From: Dyella sp. C11
Lineage (GTDB): Bacteria; Pseudomonadota; Gammaproteobacteria; Xanthomonadales; Rhodanobacteraceae
DNA: 64,000 bases
Direction of reading: 5' to 3'
Assembly: GCF_003121485.1 (NCBI RefSeq)
Contig: NZ_QAVX01000010.1
Span: 88,100 to 152,099 of the forward strand
Shown here: positions 10,804 to 19,911 of the stretch, piece after piece
How the letters are laid out: every line of letters starts with the position of its first letter
How positions within the stretch are numbered: position 1 is the first letter of the stretch
The notes under the pieces: model-generated
What the model saw: the letters and a program-made list of their open reading frames with translations, nothing else
Told to the model about the DNA's origin: nothing
Database searches by the model: none
Position numbers and translations under genes: made by a program

Positions 10804-12519
10804 ATGTCGTTTCGCGAACCCGTCGTGGTGGTCGTCGCGTGGATATGCGCGTTGTTCGTTGCGTTCACCGCACATGCTGCACCCATGCCTTCCCGCCTGC
10901 CCACGCTGCAGGTGGCTGCGCTTGCGCCATTGAAGCCCGCGCCACTGCCGGAGCAGGTCATCCACGGTGGCATGGATGCCAGCTTCACACCCAGCCCGAC
11001 CACGCACACACCCAACGCCGTGGAAACGCAACGCTGGTATCGCCTTTCCATCGACCACGACTGGAATGAATCGAGCTCGCCGGTGCTCAGCTTTACCGGC
11101 GCCATGTACATCCGCATTACCGTCTTCGCGCCACCAAGCTATCGCCCGCGCGAATTGTGGTTTGCACAAACGGATGAGCAGGCGCGCTTTTCCCGTCACC
11201 ACCTGGCACTGGAACTTCCGCACGATCTGCAGGCGAACCAACCCATCTACGTGCGCATTGCCGCGGACAGCTTCACGCGCCGCATTCGCGCCGACCTTAC
11301 CGACATGGCGACGTATCAGGCGCAAGACCTGACGCACGTTCGCCTGGTCACGCTTTACGCCAGCGTGCAGTTCACCATGATCCTCGCGGCGTTCTGCCTG
11401 TGGCTGGTGCTGCGCGATCGCGTGCTTCTCTACTTCATCGGCTATACGGGTTGCCAGCTGCTCAACCAGCTGCTGATCAGCGGCGAGATGTATGAATTGC
11501 CGGGTGCGTCGCTGCTGGTCCCGCTGGGTACGCATGCACCGTGGCTGTTCACCGTGCTCAGTGCGCCCCTACTGCTGTCCTTCATCCTGGAATTCTGCGA
11601 GTTGCGCACCATCACGCCGCGCCCTGCCCGCGTGCTCAGCCTTGCTCGCTGGCCCTACCCCGTCATCGCGGTATTGCTGTGCTTTCCGTTCGCCGAACGC
11701 ATGCATCTGCTGGCCAGCACGTACAACGTCTGGTTCATCCTGTCGTCGTTGTGGGCGCTTGGCACGGTGATTCTTGCCACCACGCGCCATGGTCGACAAG
11801 CGCGTTTTTTCCTGGTCGCCTGGCTTCCGCAGGTCATGCTTACCGTGCTCAGGCTGAGCCAGGTGCTGCTGTCGCTCGACCTGCCGCGCTGGCTGGAATA
11901 CGGACTGCCGTTTGCACAGGCATTCTGCAGCGTGGTGGTGACCATTGGACTGGCCGACCTGTCGCTACGCGCACGCCGCGAACGCGACATGGCGCATCAT
12001 CTGGCAGACCACGACGCGCTGACCGGCGTGCTTAACCGGCGCGCCCTGGTTCGTCGCTTGCAGGAGGCCGTGCTGCACGCTCGCCTGCAGCACCAGCCGC
12101 TGGCGCTCATCTTCCTGGACATGGATCACTTCAAGTCCGTCAATGACCGCTATGGACACCAGACCGGCGATGCCTGCCTGCGCGCCGTGGCCGAAACGAT
12201 TGGCGACGAACTGAGGCCCACCGACAGCCTGGGGCGCTACGGTGGCGAGGAATTCGTGGCCATGTTGCCGGGCACGACGCTGGACAACGCCATGGCCGTG
12301 GGCGAGCGCATTCGCCGCGCCATCGAAACGCTGCACGTGCACGCGCGCGGGAACAGCTTGCAGACCACGATCAGCATGGGCGTCTCCAGCCTTACCGGCC
12401 CCGCCGATACGGCCGACGACCTGATCGCGCGCGCGGATGCCGCGCTCTATCGCGCCAAGACGCAGGGCCGAAACTGCGTCGTGGCGCATGTGCCGTTCGC
12501 GGCGGTTGTCGCAGGCTGA
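10804..12519 (+). CDS. 7TM-DISM sensor diguanylate cyclase
   Basis: 571 residues: a signal peptide (about 1-23), a periplasmic DISMED2-type sensor domain (about 30-180, with the typical WYRLSID and LPHDLQANQPIYVRIA segments), seven membrane helices (about 190-385), and a C-terminal GGDEF domain (about 400-565). The active-site motif reads RYGGEEF, an accepted GGDEF variant, with the LDMDHFKSVND metal site before it, so c-di-GMP synthesis from two GTP is expected. No RxxD inhibitory site was obvious. The start has a strong GGGGGGA site. A periplasmic carbohydrate-like ligand is typical of the family but not proven here. Confidence 0.93.
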   Translation: MSFREPVVVVVAWICALFVAFTAHAAPMPSRLPTLQVAALAPLKPAPLPEQVIHGGMDASFTPSPTTHTPNAVETQRWYRLSIDHDWNESSSPVLSFTGAMYIRITVFAPPSYRPRELWFAQTDEQARFSRHHLALELPHDLQANQPIYVRIAADSFTRRIRADLTDMATYQAQDLTHVRLVTLYASVQFTMILAAFCLWLVLRDRVLLYFIGYTGCQLLNQLLISGEMYELPGASLLVPLGTHAPWLFTVLSAPLLLSFILEFCELRTITPRPARVLSLARWPYPVIAVLLCFPFAERMHLLASTYNVWFILSSLWALGTVILATTRHGRQARFFLVAWLPQVMLTVLRLSQVLLSLDLPRWLEYGLPFAQAFCSVVVTIGLADLSLRARRERDMAHHLADHDALTGVLNRRALVRRLQEAVLHARLQHQPLALIFLDMDHFKSVNDRYGHQTGDACLRAVAETIGDELRPTDSLGRYGGEEFVAMLPGTTLDNAMAVGERIRRAIETLHVHARGNSLQTTISMGVSSLTGPADTADDLIARADAALYRAKTQGRNCVVAHVPFAAVVAG

Positions 12520-12528
12520 GACTGGGCC

Positions 12529-12548
12529 CGCCGTGAGATGTCACGGCG
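12529..12548. terminator. Stem-loop at a convergent gene boundary
   Basis: Perfect 8-bp stem (CGCCGTGA and complement) with a GATG loop, overlapping the stop codon of the esterase gene and following the GGDEF stop by 9 bases. No T-run on either strand; weak or rho-independent function is uncertain. Confidence 0.35.
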
Positions 12549-13515
12549 AGCCGTAAGCCCACACGAGAAACACCGGCAACATCCGCTTCCACGTTGCCTG
12601 GTTGTGTTCGCCATCGGGGAAAAGCTCGTAAGCCACGTCGTCATCGCGCGATGGATGTGCCGCGTAGTCCATGTCGACGCGATAGCCGAGATCGCGAAGG
12701 CCACGACGATGCGTGCCGTCCGGCGCCGTGAAACCGGTCAGCAAGTCCTGCACATCTTCGACGGCATCGATGGTGCCGTTGTGATTGCGGTCGTTGGTCT
12801 CCTCGCGGCCGCCGACAGCGAACCAGAACCGCAGCGGCTTGCGTTGCCCTGCCCGGTCCACCATCGCCTGCGCCAGTCGCGTGTTTTCCACGGTGTTCGC
12901 ATCAGTGCGATCCGCAGCAAGCCAGAACGACGGCGAGAACGCACCGACCTGCGCAAAGACGTCCGAGTATTCCCAGCCGAGGCAGAACGCATTGAGCGCA
13001 CCCAGCGACCAGCCCAGTACGGTACGCCCCCTGGCATCGGGCTGCGTGCGGTAATGGGCGTCGATATACGGCACGAGTTCGCCCGCCACCCACGCGGCAT
13101 AGTCATAAGCCCTGGCCCCAATGGGCCCGATGCGCGAACCGCCCACCACACTCTGTCGACGGGCGCGGTCGAACAGGCCATAGCCGGACGCGCGATCCTT
13201 CAGCATGTCCACGGCAACCACGATCACCGGCGCGATGGCATGCCGTGCGTACAGGGCATCCAGGGTCGGCTGCAGACCAACCGCCTCCATGTCCTGGCCG
13301 TCATTGGCGTAGAGCACGGGATAGCGTTTGCCCGATGTCGCGTAATCCGGTGGCAGATACACCGTGACCTTGATCGATTCGGGCGCAAACGCCTTCGCTT
13401 CCAGGACAAGTTTTTCGGGAGCCGGCGCCTGCTCCGATGCTGCATGCGCCACCGATGAAGCAGCCAGCACGCCCACGCATAGCCATCGGGCAACCTTGTT
13501 CCAACCTGCACGCAT
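12541..13515 (-). CDS. Exported alpha/beta-hydrolase (putative esterase, EstA/Fes-like)
   Basis: 324 residues with a signal peptide (about 1-26). The nucleophile elbow GWSLG (Ser170) sits in TVLGWSLGALNAF, and PDGEHNQATWKRMLP near the C-terminus carries the expected His. The fold matches the putative-esterase family that includes enterochelin esterases and acyl-glucan esterases. An EF-hand-like segment DRNHNGTIDAVED near residue 245 suggests a bound calcium ion. It starts 5 bases after the stop of the DUF6067-like gene, and the GGAG ribosome site runs into that stop codon, so both are in one operon and may attack one polysaccharide substrate. Confidence 0.85.
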   Translation of the reverse strand: MRAGWNKVARWLCVGVLAASSVAHAASEQAPAPEKLVLEAKAFAPESIKVTVYLPPDYATSGKRYPVLYANDGQDMEAVGLQPTLDALYARHAIAPVIVVAVDMLKDRASGYGLFDRARRQSVVGGSRIGPIGARAYDYAAWVAGELVPYIDAHYRTQPDARGRTVLGWSLGALNAFCLGWEYSDVFAQVGAFSPSFWLAADRTDANTVENTRLAQAMVDRAGQRKPLRFWFAVGGREETNDRNHNGTIDAVEDVQDLLTGFTAPDGTHRRGLRDLGYRVDMDYAAHPSRDDDVAYELFPDGEHNQATWKRMLPVFLVWAYGSP

Positions 13516-13520
13516 CGTCG

Positions 13521-16500
13521 TTACTCCACCACGATCAACCAGCCCTTGCCGGGCTGCACGGGAATGGCATCGCCTGGCTTGAACACGGCTTCCGGCTGGA
13601 AGCCCGCGATCGCCGGGGCATGCAACGTCACTTTCGAGGGCGACAGGCCAAGTGCCTTCCAGTCGATCATCAGTCTGGCATCCACCTTGTCCGGTGCCCA
13701 CGAGGCAAGCGCGATCAGCGTCTTGCTGCCCTTGCGCACGTAGCTGGTCGCGAGCACGTCGTCGCGATTCGTTTTCACCGGGGTGTCGTGCACCCACCAG
13801 CCGATCATCTCGGCCTGTTCGATGCCGAACGCATCCCACAGTGTCCACAGCCCGCGCGGATCACTGCCCGGCGACCAGCCGAGGCGATTGGTCATGCCGA
13901 ACAGCATGCCGCGCCATGGGTTGCCGTCGTGTTCCAGCATTTCACCCATCAGGCCATAGGGAATACCGGAAATCTCGGTGAGCCAATACGTGGGCGAAGT
14001 CTTTTCGTAATCGAACTCCTCGCCAAACCAGAGTCGATCGATGTACGGGAACAGCTCCATGTACAGCAGCACGCTGTTGATGTAACCGTCGCGCGGGTTG
14101 TACTGGCTTGCCGAGTGCAGGTCGATCAATGGATCGGGGCGATGCGCCTGCAGCACCTTGCGCACGCGCTTCATGGTGGTGCGGTCGTAGGCCACGTCAT
14201 CGAGGTAAAGGCCATCGATGCCCACGTTGCGCGCAAGCCAGTCCAGCCCTTCGATATAGTAGTTGTGCCAGCGACTCTGCCCCGCGTTGATGACGGCAGC
14301 ATCGCGGTTTTCCGGCACGTGCCACGCGGCGATGTAGTCACCGTCCAGGTGCTCCTGCAACCACGAGAAGCCGCCACCGTTGCCCGCGCTGATCACCTCG
14401 TGACCCAGGCTTTCGAGCATCGGCAGTTCCGGTGCGCGGTCGCTGACTTCACGTACCGTGTCGTAGATCTTCACCCGCATGCCACGCTGATGCGCGGCAT
14501 CGACATAAGCGCGCATGGCGGCCGGTTCGAGGAACGGGTAGTTGATCCACGGATTGATCGGCGTGGCGTGATGGATATTCACTACATTCGCGCCATCGGC
14601 CTTGATGGCGTCGAGATCGCCGTACTTGTGGAAGAAGCGCTCGGCGAAATGTTTCGCCGGATCGATGGTCTTGAACGGCGTCACGCGCATGACGATGTCG
14701 TAGTGCAGCGTTTCGCCGGCTTTCATCTGACGCGGGCCGCTGAAGGCCTCAATGAGATACGCCTTGCCGCTGCCGTGAAGATGGATGCCGCCTTTTCCAC
14801 CGTTGTCCCATGACACTGGCATGCGCAAGGGTTGCTGGTGATAGAAGTTGGTATTGAGTGGACGCCGATAGTTTTCATCGCGCAGATGGAATTCCAGGCC
14901 TGCATTGACCGAACCCACCCACGCGCCGTCCTGGTTGTTCTGCACGTTCCACGTCCAGCTGAAGTCCGCCGGCGCGAGATCACCTTGCCGCCCGAGACCC
15001 AACTGGTATTGCGCGACATCGCGCTGCAGGGGAACGGAGAGGCGAATGTCGCGCAACGACACATCCTGTCTGGCCGTCAGTGCCACCGCATAGACCAGGG
15101 TGCCGTCAGCCTCCAGGCTGGCGTCCACATTGCCCTGCAACGCACCGGCCTGTGCCGCCACCTGCCAGTGAACCTTGCCCGGGCCATCCGACTGGACTTG
15201 CGGAGCATGCGCACCCGCAAGCGCGTGCGACCCGGTGCCGTCCTCGACCATCAGCTGGATGGGCGCAGTGAGCATGGGTTTCCATGCCGGCGCGAAGCCC
15301 GTCATGCGCTCGTCAAAACGACTGCTGATCTGGCGCGGCAGACCGCTGCTGTCCAACCTGATCTCGCGCCCAAGGATGTCCAGCGTGTCGCCGCGCGTTT
15401 CAATCGGCGTAAGCGGCTTCACCACCGAATCATCCTGCGCGAGCGTGGAGTTGAGCCAGCGCAGGCGTGTGAGCTTGAACGGATCGTCGTCCCCATGCGC
15501 AACGGCTTCACCGTCGCCCACCGTGATCACCAGGGGGATCGATTGTGCGGCGACGCTATCCGCCGACACCGTCACTTCGCCGCGATACACGCCGGGCTTC
15601 GCGGAAGCGGGCACGTCAAGCCCCATCCACAATGGCTGCACACGGCCCTGTGCCACATCCACGCGCGTCGTGAAGGGCTTGGCGTCGTAGCCGATGCCAC
15701 CGAGGTTGAAGCACGTCAACGCACTGGCAGGCAGCGTGGAACCGTCATCGGCGTGGAGGTCGCTGAAATTCACGCGAACATTGTTGATCGGCGAACGCGG
15801 TGCCCAGGCGCCGATCTGGAAGCTCAGGTACTCGCCACGCCGGGCCGTATCGCTGAACGCGCCGCCAGGGCCGCGCGTTGCCCAACGCTCAGGCAACGCA
15901 TCGAACATGCGGACGGGGTTGGATCGCGTTTCCGGGAACAGCAGCCATGCGTCGGAAGGATGCTTCGCCAGCAGTGCCTGCACTTCATCCGGCGTTGCGG
16001 TGCGCTCCATGTCGGTGTACGCGTCGAAATCATCGACGGCGTCATAGCGCAGCACGGTTGCCTGCGGCAGGTGCGACCAGTGTTTCGCATCGCCTGTCTT
16101 CTTCGCCCAGCTCGCCTCGGCCGTGTCTTTCGGTGCGGCGTAGGTCACGGTGGGATAGTTGCTGCGTCCCTTGCTGAGATAGGGCTGGTAGTAGATCGCG
16201 TAGGTGCCGGCCGGCTTCGCTTCGAACACCAGCTCGCCGCTGGCCTGGTCGATATGCCCGCGCAACACATTGGCGACGGCGGCGCCGTCGGGCGCGGCGA
16301 CAACCACTGCCACGTTTTCCGGGTGGGCATCGCGGCGACGCCACGGAATCACCACGCGCACGGCGGGCGCAGCCGCATCAACCTTGACGAGATAGCGATG
16401 GTTGCCAAGCGCATCGGCGCTCCAGCGCAACGGTTGTTGGGAGAGGGGCGTTTGCGCATATCCGACGAATGCCGCGCCCAGCACCGCACCCGCCACGATC

Positions 16501-16523
16501 CCAGCACTGTTCCGATGCCCCAT
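13521..16523 (-). CDS. Large exported glycoside-hydrolase-like protein (DUF6067/GH123-like)
   Basis: 1000 residues with a signal peptide (about 1-23). Beta-rich N-terminal domains are followed by a (beta/alpha)8-like barrel from about residue 620: KIYDTVREVSDRAPELP, then GIDGLYLDDVAYDRTTMKRV, an Asp-rich strand end typical of glycosidase active sites, and DLHSASQYNPRDGYINSV and LWFGEEFDYEKTSPTYWL later on. A C-terminal beta domain closes it. The resemblance to DUF6067/GH123-like proteins is by overall pattern; the sugar is unknown. A GGGGGG site precedes the ATG. It is followed at 5 bases by the esterase gene, which suggests joint action on an acylated glycan. Confidence 0.8.
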   Translation of the reverse strand: MGHRNSAGIVAGAVLGAAFVGYAQTPLSQQPLRWSADALGNHRYLVKVDAAAPAVRVVIPWRRRDAHPENVAVVVAAPDGAAVANVLRGHIDQASGELVFEAKPAGTYAIYYQPYLSKGRSNYPTVTYAAPKDTAEASWAKKTGDAKHWSHLPQATVLRYDAVDDFDAYTDMERTATPDEVQALLAKHPSDAWLLFPETRSNPVRMFDALPERWATRGPGGAFSDTARRGEYLSFQIGAWAPRSPINNVRVNFSDLHADDGSTLPASALTCFNLGGIGYDAKPFTTRVDVAQGRVQPLWMGLDVPASAKPGVYRGEVTVSADSVAAQSIPLVITVGDGEAVAHGDDDPFKLTRLRWLNSTLAQDDSVVKPLTPIETRGDTLDILGREIRLDSSGLPRQISSRFDERMTGFAPAWKPMLTAPIQLMVEDGTGSHALAGAHAPQVQSDGPGKVHWQVAAQAGALQGNVDASLEADGTLVYAVALTARQDVSLRDIRLSVPLQRDVAQYQLGLGRQGDLAPADFSWTWNVQNNQDGAWVGSVNAGLEFHLRDENYRRPLNTNFYHQQPLRMPVSWDNGGKGGIHLHGSGKAYLIEAFSGPRQMKAGETLHYDIVMRVTPFKTIDPAKHFAERFFHKYGDLDAIKADGANVVNIHHATPINPWINYPFLEPAAMRAYVDAAHQRGMRVKIYDTVREVSDRAPELPMLESLGHEVISAGNGGGFSWLQEHLDGDYIAAWHVPENRDAAVINAGQSRWHNYYIEGLDWLARNVGIDGLYLDDVAYDRTTMKRVRKVLQAHRPDPLIDLHSASQYNPRDGYINSVLLYMELFPYIDRLWFGEEFDYEKTSPTYWLTEISGIPYGLMGEMLEHDGNPWRGMLFGMTNRLGWSPGSDPRGLWTLWDAFGIEQAEMIGWWVHDTPVKTNRDDVLATSYVRKGSKTLIALASWAPDKVDARLMIDWKALGLSPSKVTLHAPAIAGFQPEAVFKPGDAIPVQPGKGWLIVVE

Positions 16524-16627
16524 GTCCCCCCCATATAGCCGAAAAGCCGGCTCTTGCGCCGCCGAAGCAGCGTGTTTAACCCGACGGGATGGAAAGGGGC
16601 AAGTTCCGAAAGGGGCAGCAGTGCGCG

Positions 16628-17614
16628 TCAGGCGCCGCGGTCGGTGCGCAGCGTGCGCACTTCTTCCACATGTCCCGCTGCGGATCGGCCACTTACCCAG
16701 CCAAACAGCGCAATGCCCACCACGATCATCAATGCGCCCAGCGCAGAAAAACCGTGCGGCCAGGATTCGCCCAGCAAGGTCGCGCCAATCACGGTGGCAA
16801 ACAGCAGTTCCGCGGCCTGCATGGCTTCCACCGCGGCGAGGGCCGTCGGTTCGGTGCGAACCATGTCGGTGGCGCGGAAGAACAGCACCGTGGCGATGAC
16901 GCCCGACGACAACGCAACACCACCCGCCAACAGGATTTCGCGCCATCCCGGCGGCCCCACCCTCCCCCAGGTCACCGCGGCCAGCACCAGCCACAGCGGC
17001 CAGCTGCACAGCGTCATGCCGAACACGCGCTGCGTGGCCCCGATGCGCGCACCACTGCTCTCCAGGTGCAACAACACCATGCGATTGCCGAGGGGATACA
17101 TGAACGCGGAAAACACCACCGCCGCCATGGCCAGCCAGTCGCTGGTGCGCAACTGCCCTTGTGCGTGGCCCCATTGCAGCGAAAACACGCCCGCCACGAT
17201 CAATACGCCAATGGCCACGCTGCGCCATGCCAGGTGCCTGCGCGCGTCGCGATAGATGAAGGGCGCCAGCAACGGTCCTGCCAACACCGTGGTCTGGAAG
17301 CTGCCTGCCACCAGCCACGACGGCCCGCTATTCGCCGCCCAGGTCAATGGCAGGCCGAACAGGACGAAGCCCACGGCGCTCCACAGCAGCCATGTGCGTG
17401 GATAACGACGCAGTTCCTGCGGCAGCTCGCCAAGGCCGCCCTGCCACGGCAACGCCACGGTCAACAACGGCAACGTGATCAAGTAGCGAAGAATCACCGC
17501 CCACGCCCAGTGGCCCCCACCAGCGACAAGGCTGCGGTTGAGCACGTAGGTCATGGTGAAGAACAGCGCCGCGCACAGCGCCAGTCCCACCGCGGCGACA
17601 GCGTTGGAGCGCAT
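16628..17614 (-). CDS. DMT-superfamily transporter of the EmrE-like multidrug family
   Basis: 328 residues with ten predicted membrane helices in two repeats, matching the putative multidrug-resistance efflux family of the drug/metabolite transporter superfamily. RYLITLPLLTVAL and the second-half segment TALAAVEAMQAAELLFATVIGATLLGE are characteristic. Substrate unknown. The ATG used here gives a compact N-terminus; a TTG six codons upstream is the alternative, and neither has a strong ribosome site. It precedes the DUF6067-like gene by 104 bases on the same strand. Confidence 0.85.
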   Translation of the reverse strand: MRSNAVAAVGLALCAALFFTMTYVLNRSLVAGGGHWAWAVILRYLITLPLLTVALPWQGGLGELPQELRRYPRTWLLWSAVGFVLFGLPLTWAANSGPSWLVAGSFQTTVLAGPLLAPFIYRDARRHLAWRSVAIGVLIVAGVFSLQWGHAQGQLRTSDWLAMAAVVFSAFMYPLGNRMVLLHLESSGARIGATQRVFGMTLCSWPLWLVLAAVTWGRVGPPGWREILLAGGVALSSGVIATVLFFRATDMVRTEPTALAAVEAMQAAELLFATVIGATLLGESWPHGFSALGALMIVVGIALFGWVSGRSAAGHVEEVRTLRTDRGA

Positions 17615-17704
17615 GCCAGGCAGCCTGTTCAAGACATCGGGCTATCGAGTGTCGCAGACACGCGGGCGTTTTCGAAGGCCATCTGCGGCGATGGCCCGGC
17701 TCAA

Positions 17705-19066
17705 TCAGCCCTGGGGCGCCAGCGGCAACTGCAAACGCACGAGCAGGCCGCCGCCGTCGGCATTCTCGGCGTGGATGTCGCCGCCGTGCGCTTTCACCAC
17801 ACGCTGCACAATGGCCAGGCCAAGGCCGTGACCGTCGGCGCGCGACGCATTGGTGCCGCGAAACAAGGGGCGGAACAGTGAACCCAGCTCGCCTTCGGGC
17901 ACACCCGGACCGTTGTCGCGTACCGACACATCGACCTTGCCGTCCGTCGTTTCCGCAGCGAGATCAACGCGACCGCCCTGTGGACTGAACTTGATGGCGT
18001 TGGCGATGAGGTTGTCGAATGCACGCTCCAGCAACAGTGCGTTGCCCGAGACAATCGCCGCGCCGCCATCGGCGAGGTTCAGCGCAATGTGGCGCGCGCC
18101 TGCTTCCACATCGGCGCGGCGCACGCATTCGCGCAGCAGCTCGGCGACGTCCACCGGCTCGCGATTCACACCGGGAATGCCGCCTTCCAGCCGCGACAGC
18201 GCGAGCATCTCGCCGGTCATGGTGTCGAGGCGGCCGATTTCCTGCTCGGCCTGCAGGAAGTAACGCGCAGCCTCTTCCGGCGTCGCGCTGCGCTGGGCAA
18301 GGTCGAGAATCAGATGCAGGCGTGCGAGCGGCGAACGCAATTCGTGCGAGAGATCCTGCAGCACGCTGCGATCGTGCGCGATCAGCGCGCCGATGCGTTC
18401 GGCCATCGCGTCGAAATCGCTGGCGAGCTGGGTCAGTTCTTCAGGTGCACGCCGTCCTGGCAGATCCACACGCGCGGACAGTTCCCCCGATGCCATGCGC
18501 CGTGTGGCGCGACTGATTGCCTCCACCGGCTTGGCCACGCTGCGCGCTACCCACCAGCCGACGAAGCCGATGAACAGCAGCGACAGGCCACCCTGGATGG
18601 CGAGGAAGATGGTCTGTCGCGTCTGCTGGCGCAGTCGCGAATGCGTGCGGCTCAGCGCCACCAATTGGCGTGTATGACCGTCACTGCCCTGCACCTGCTG
18701 CACGGCGAGATAAAGGTTGGGCCACGGCTGAAGCACCACGTCGCGCTTTTCATCGAGCCAGGTGTGCAGCGATTCCTGCACCGACGGCGGCATGCGCATG
18801 GGCGACAGCGCCTGGCCGTTTTCATACAGCGTCGCCTCGATGCCTTCGCGGCGCTGCTGCAGCGACCACTCGGTGAGCGACGCGGAACCACCCGCTTCGT
18901 AGGCCTGGTCAGCCCCCTGCGCGAGCGCGGACCAGTTGATCTCCACCGCCGTGCTGTATTCGATGAAGCTCTGCGTGAGAAAGATGCCCAGTCCCAGCGC
19001 CAGCAGGTTGGCGGCGCAGAAGCTGATCAGCACGCGCCAGTAGAGCGAACTCTTGAAGGGACTCAC
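17705..19066 (-). CDS. CpxA-like sensor histidine kinase
   Basis: 453 residues: membrane helices at about 11-31 and 153-174 enclosing a periplasmic sensor of about 120 residues, then HAMP (175-228), HisKA with phospho-acceptor His241 in LQDLSHELRSPLARL, and HATPase_c with NLIANAIKFSP, DNGPGVPEGELGSLF and GHGLGLAIV. The enzyme autophosphorylates and donates phosphate to the response regulator encoded just before it, which it overlaps by 4 bases (ATGA). Organisation and the neighbouring Spy/CpxP-like gene point to a Cpx-type envelope-stress sensor; the sensor domain itself was not matched to CpxA. Confidence 0.93.
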   Translation of the reverse strand: MSPFKSSLYWRVLISFCAANLLALGLGIFLTQSFIEYSTAVEINWSALAQGADQAYEAGGSASLTEWSLQQRREGIEATLYENGQALSPMRMPPSVQESLHTWLDEKRDVVLQPWPNLYLAVQQVQGSDGHTRQLVALSRTHSRLRQQTRQTIFLAIQGGLSLLFIGFVGWWVARSVAKPVEAISRATRRMASGELSARVDLPGRRAPEELTQLASDFDAMAERIGALIAHDRSVLQDLSHELRSPLARLHLILDLAQRSATPEEAARYFLQAEQEIGRLDTMTGEMLALSRLEGGIPGVNREPVDVAELLRECVRRADVEAGARHIALNLADGGAAIVSGNALLLERAFDNLIANAIKFSPQGGRVDLAAETTDGKVDVSVRDNGPGVPEGELGSLFRPLFRGTNASRADGHGLGLAIVQRVVKAHGGDIHAENADGGGLLVRLQLPLAPQG

Positions 19067-19749
19067 GCGCCACCCGCCACAAGGCTGTAGCCCGCACCAC
19101 GCACGGAGTCGATGCGCGGCGCCTGTGGCGAGGCTTCCGCCAGCTTATGGCGCAGACGGCTCACATGAACGTCGATGCTGCGATCGAAGCGCTCCAGTTC
19201 ACGCCCCAGCGCCATGCGCGTCAACGTAGCCTTGTCCACCAGTTCACCCGTGCGTTGCGCCAATGCCAGCAGCAACTGGAATTCCGCGCCGGTGAGCGTG
19301 AGTTCCTGCTCCCCGACATAAGCACGACGTTCGCCGGGCTCCAGCCGCAACACACCCACCTGCAAGGTGCCTGCGCTGACCGGCGCATTGCGGCGCAACT
19401 GCGCGCGCACGCGGGCCAGCAGCTCGCGCGGCAGGCAGGGTTTGGTGAGGTAGTCATCGGCACCCAGCTCCAGCCCGATCACGCGATCCACCGGTTCTCC
19501 CTTGGCCGACAGCATGATCACCGGCAAGCGATGCTTGAGCCGCACTTCGCGCAGGGTTTCCAGGCCGTCGCGGCCCGGCATCATCACGTCGAGGATGAGC
19601 AGGTCCGGTCGTGTGGAGGGATTGTGAAGCTGGGCGAGGCCGCTGTCGCTGTCATGCGCCACGTCCACCACAAAGCCTTCGCGCTGCAGGTATTCGGCCA
19701 GCAGCTCTGCCAGCGCGCGGTCGTCGTCAACAATGAGGATTCTGGGCAT
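19063..19749 (-). CDS. CpxR-like OmpR-family response regulator
   Basis: 228 residues: a receiver domain (1-115) with the acidic pair in IVDDD, phospho-acceptor Asp54 in LILDVMMPG and Lys in YLTKPC, then an OmpR/PhoB winged helix (about 130-225) with the recognition region RSIDVHVSRLRHKL and the terminal SVRGAGYSL. It overlaps the kinase gene by 4 bases. The start at MPRILIVDDD is family-like; an ATG 33 bases upstream is also possible, and neither has a clear ribosome site. It should bind GTAAA-N5-GTAAA; such a box lies in its own upstream region. Confidence 0.93.
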   Translation of the reverse strand: MPRILIVDDDRALAELLAEYLQREGFVVDVAHDSDSGLAQLHNPSTRPDLLILDVMMPGRDGLETLREVRLKHRLPVIMLSAKGEPVDRVIGLELGADDYLTKPCLPRELLARVRAQLRRNAPVSAGTLQVGVLRLEPGERRAYVGEQELTLTGAEFQLLLALAQRTGELVDKATLTRMALGRELERFDRSIDVHVSRLRHKLAEASPQAPRIDSVRGAGYSLVAGGA

Positions 19750-19814
19750 GTGCGGGGGAATGATTTCTTGCGAGGTGACCATTCAATCGGGGCACAAAGG
19801 CGGTCTCCACCGGC

Positions 19815-19829
19815 TTTACCCTTCTTTAC
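19815..19829 (-). promoter_or_regulatory. CpxR-type box GTAAA-N5-GTAAA
   Basis: On the minus strand the site reads GTAAA-GAAGG-GTAAA, a perfect match to the E. coli CpxR consensus. It lies between the divergent regulator and Spy/CpxP-like genes, 66 bases from the regulator ATG and 83 bases from the other. It could activate both promoters and give autoregulation. Confidence 0.8.
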
Positions 19830-19911
19830 CTTCCCGCAAAGAACATACACATAGCGCTGTCGTCAAATAGGCACCACGCAAGACCACTCCACAACGACAC
19901 AGGTAATCCCC

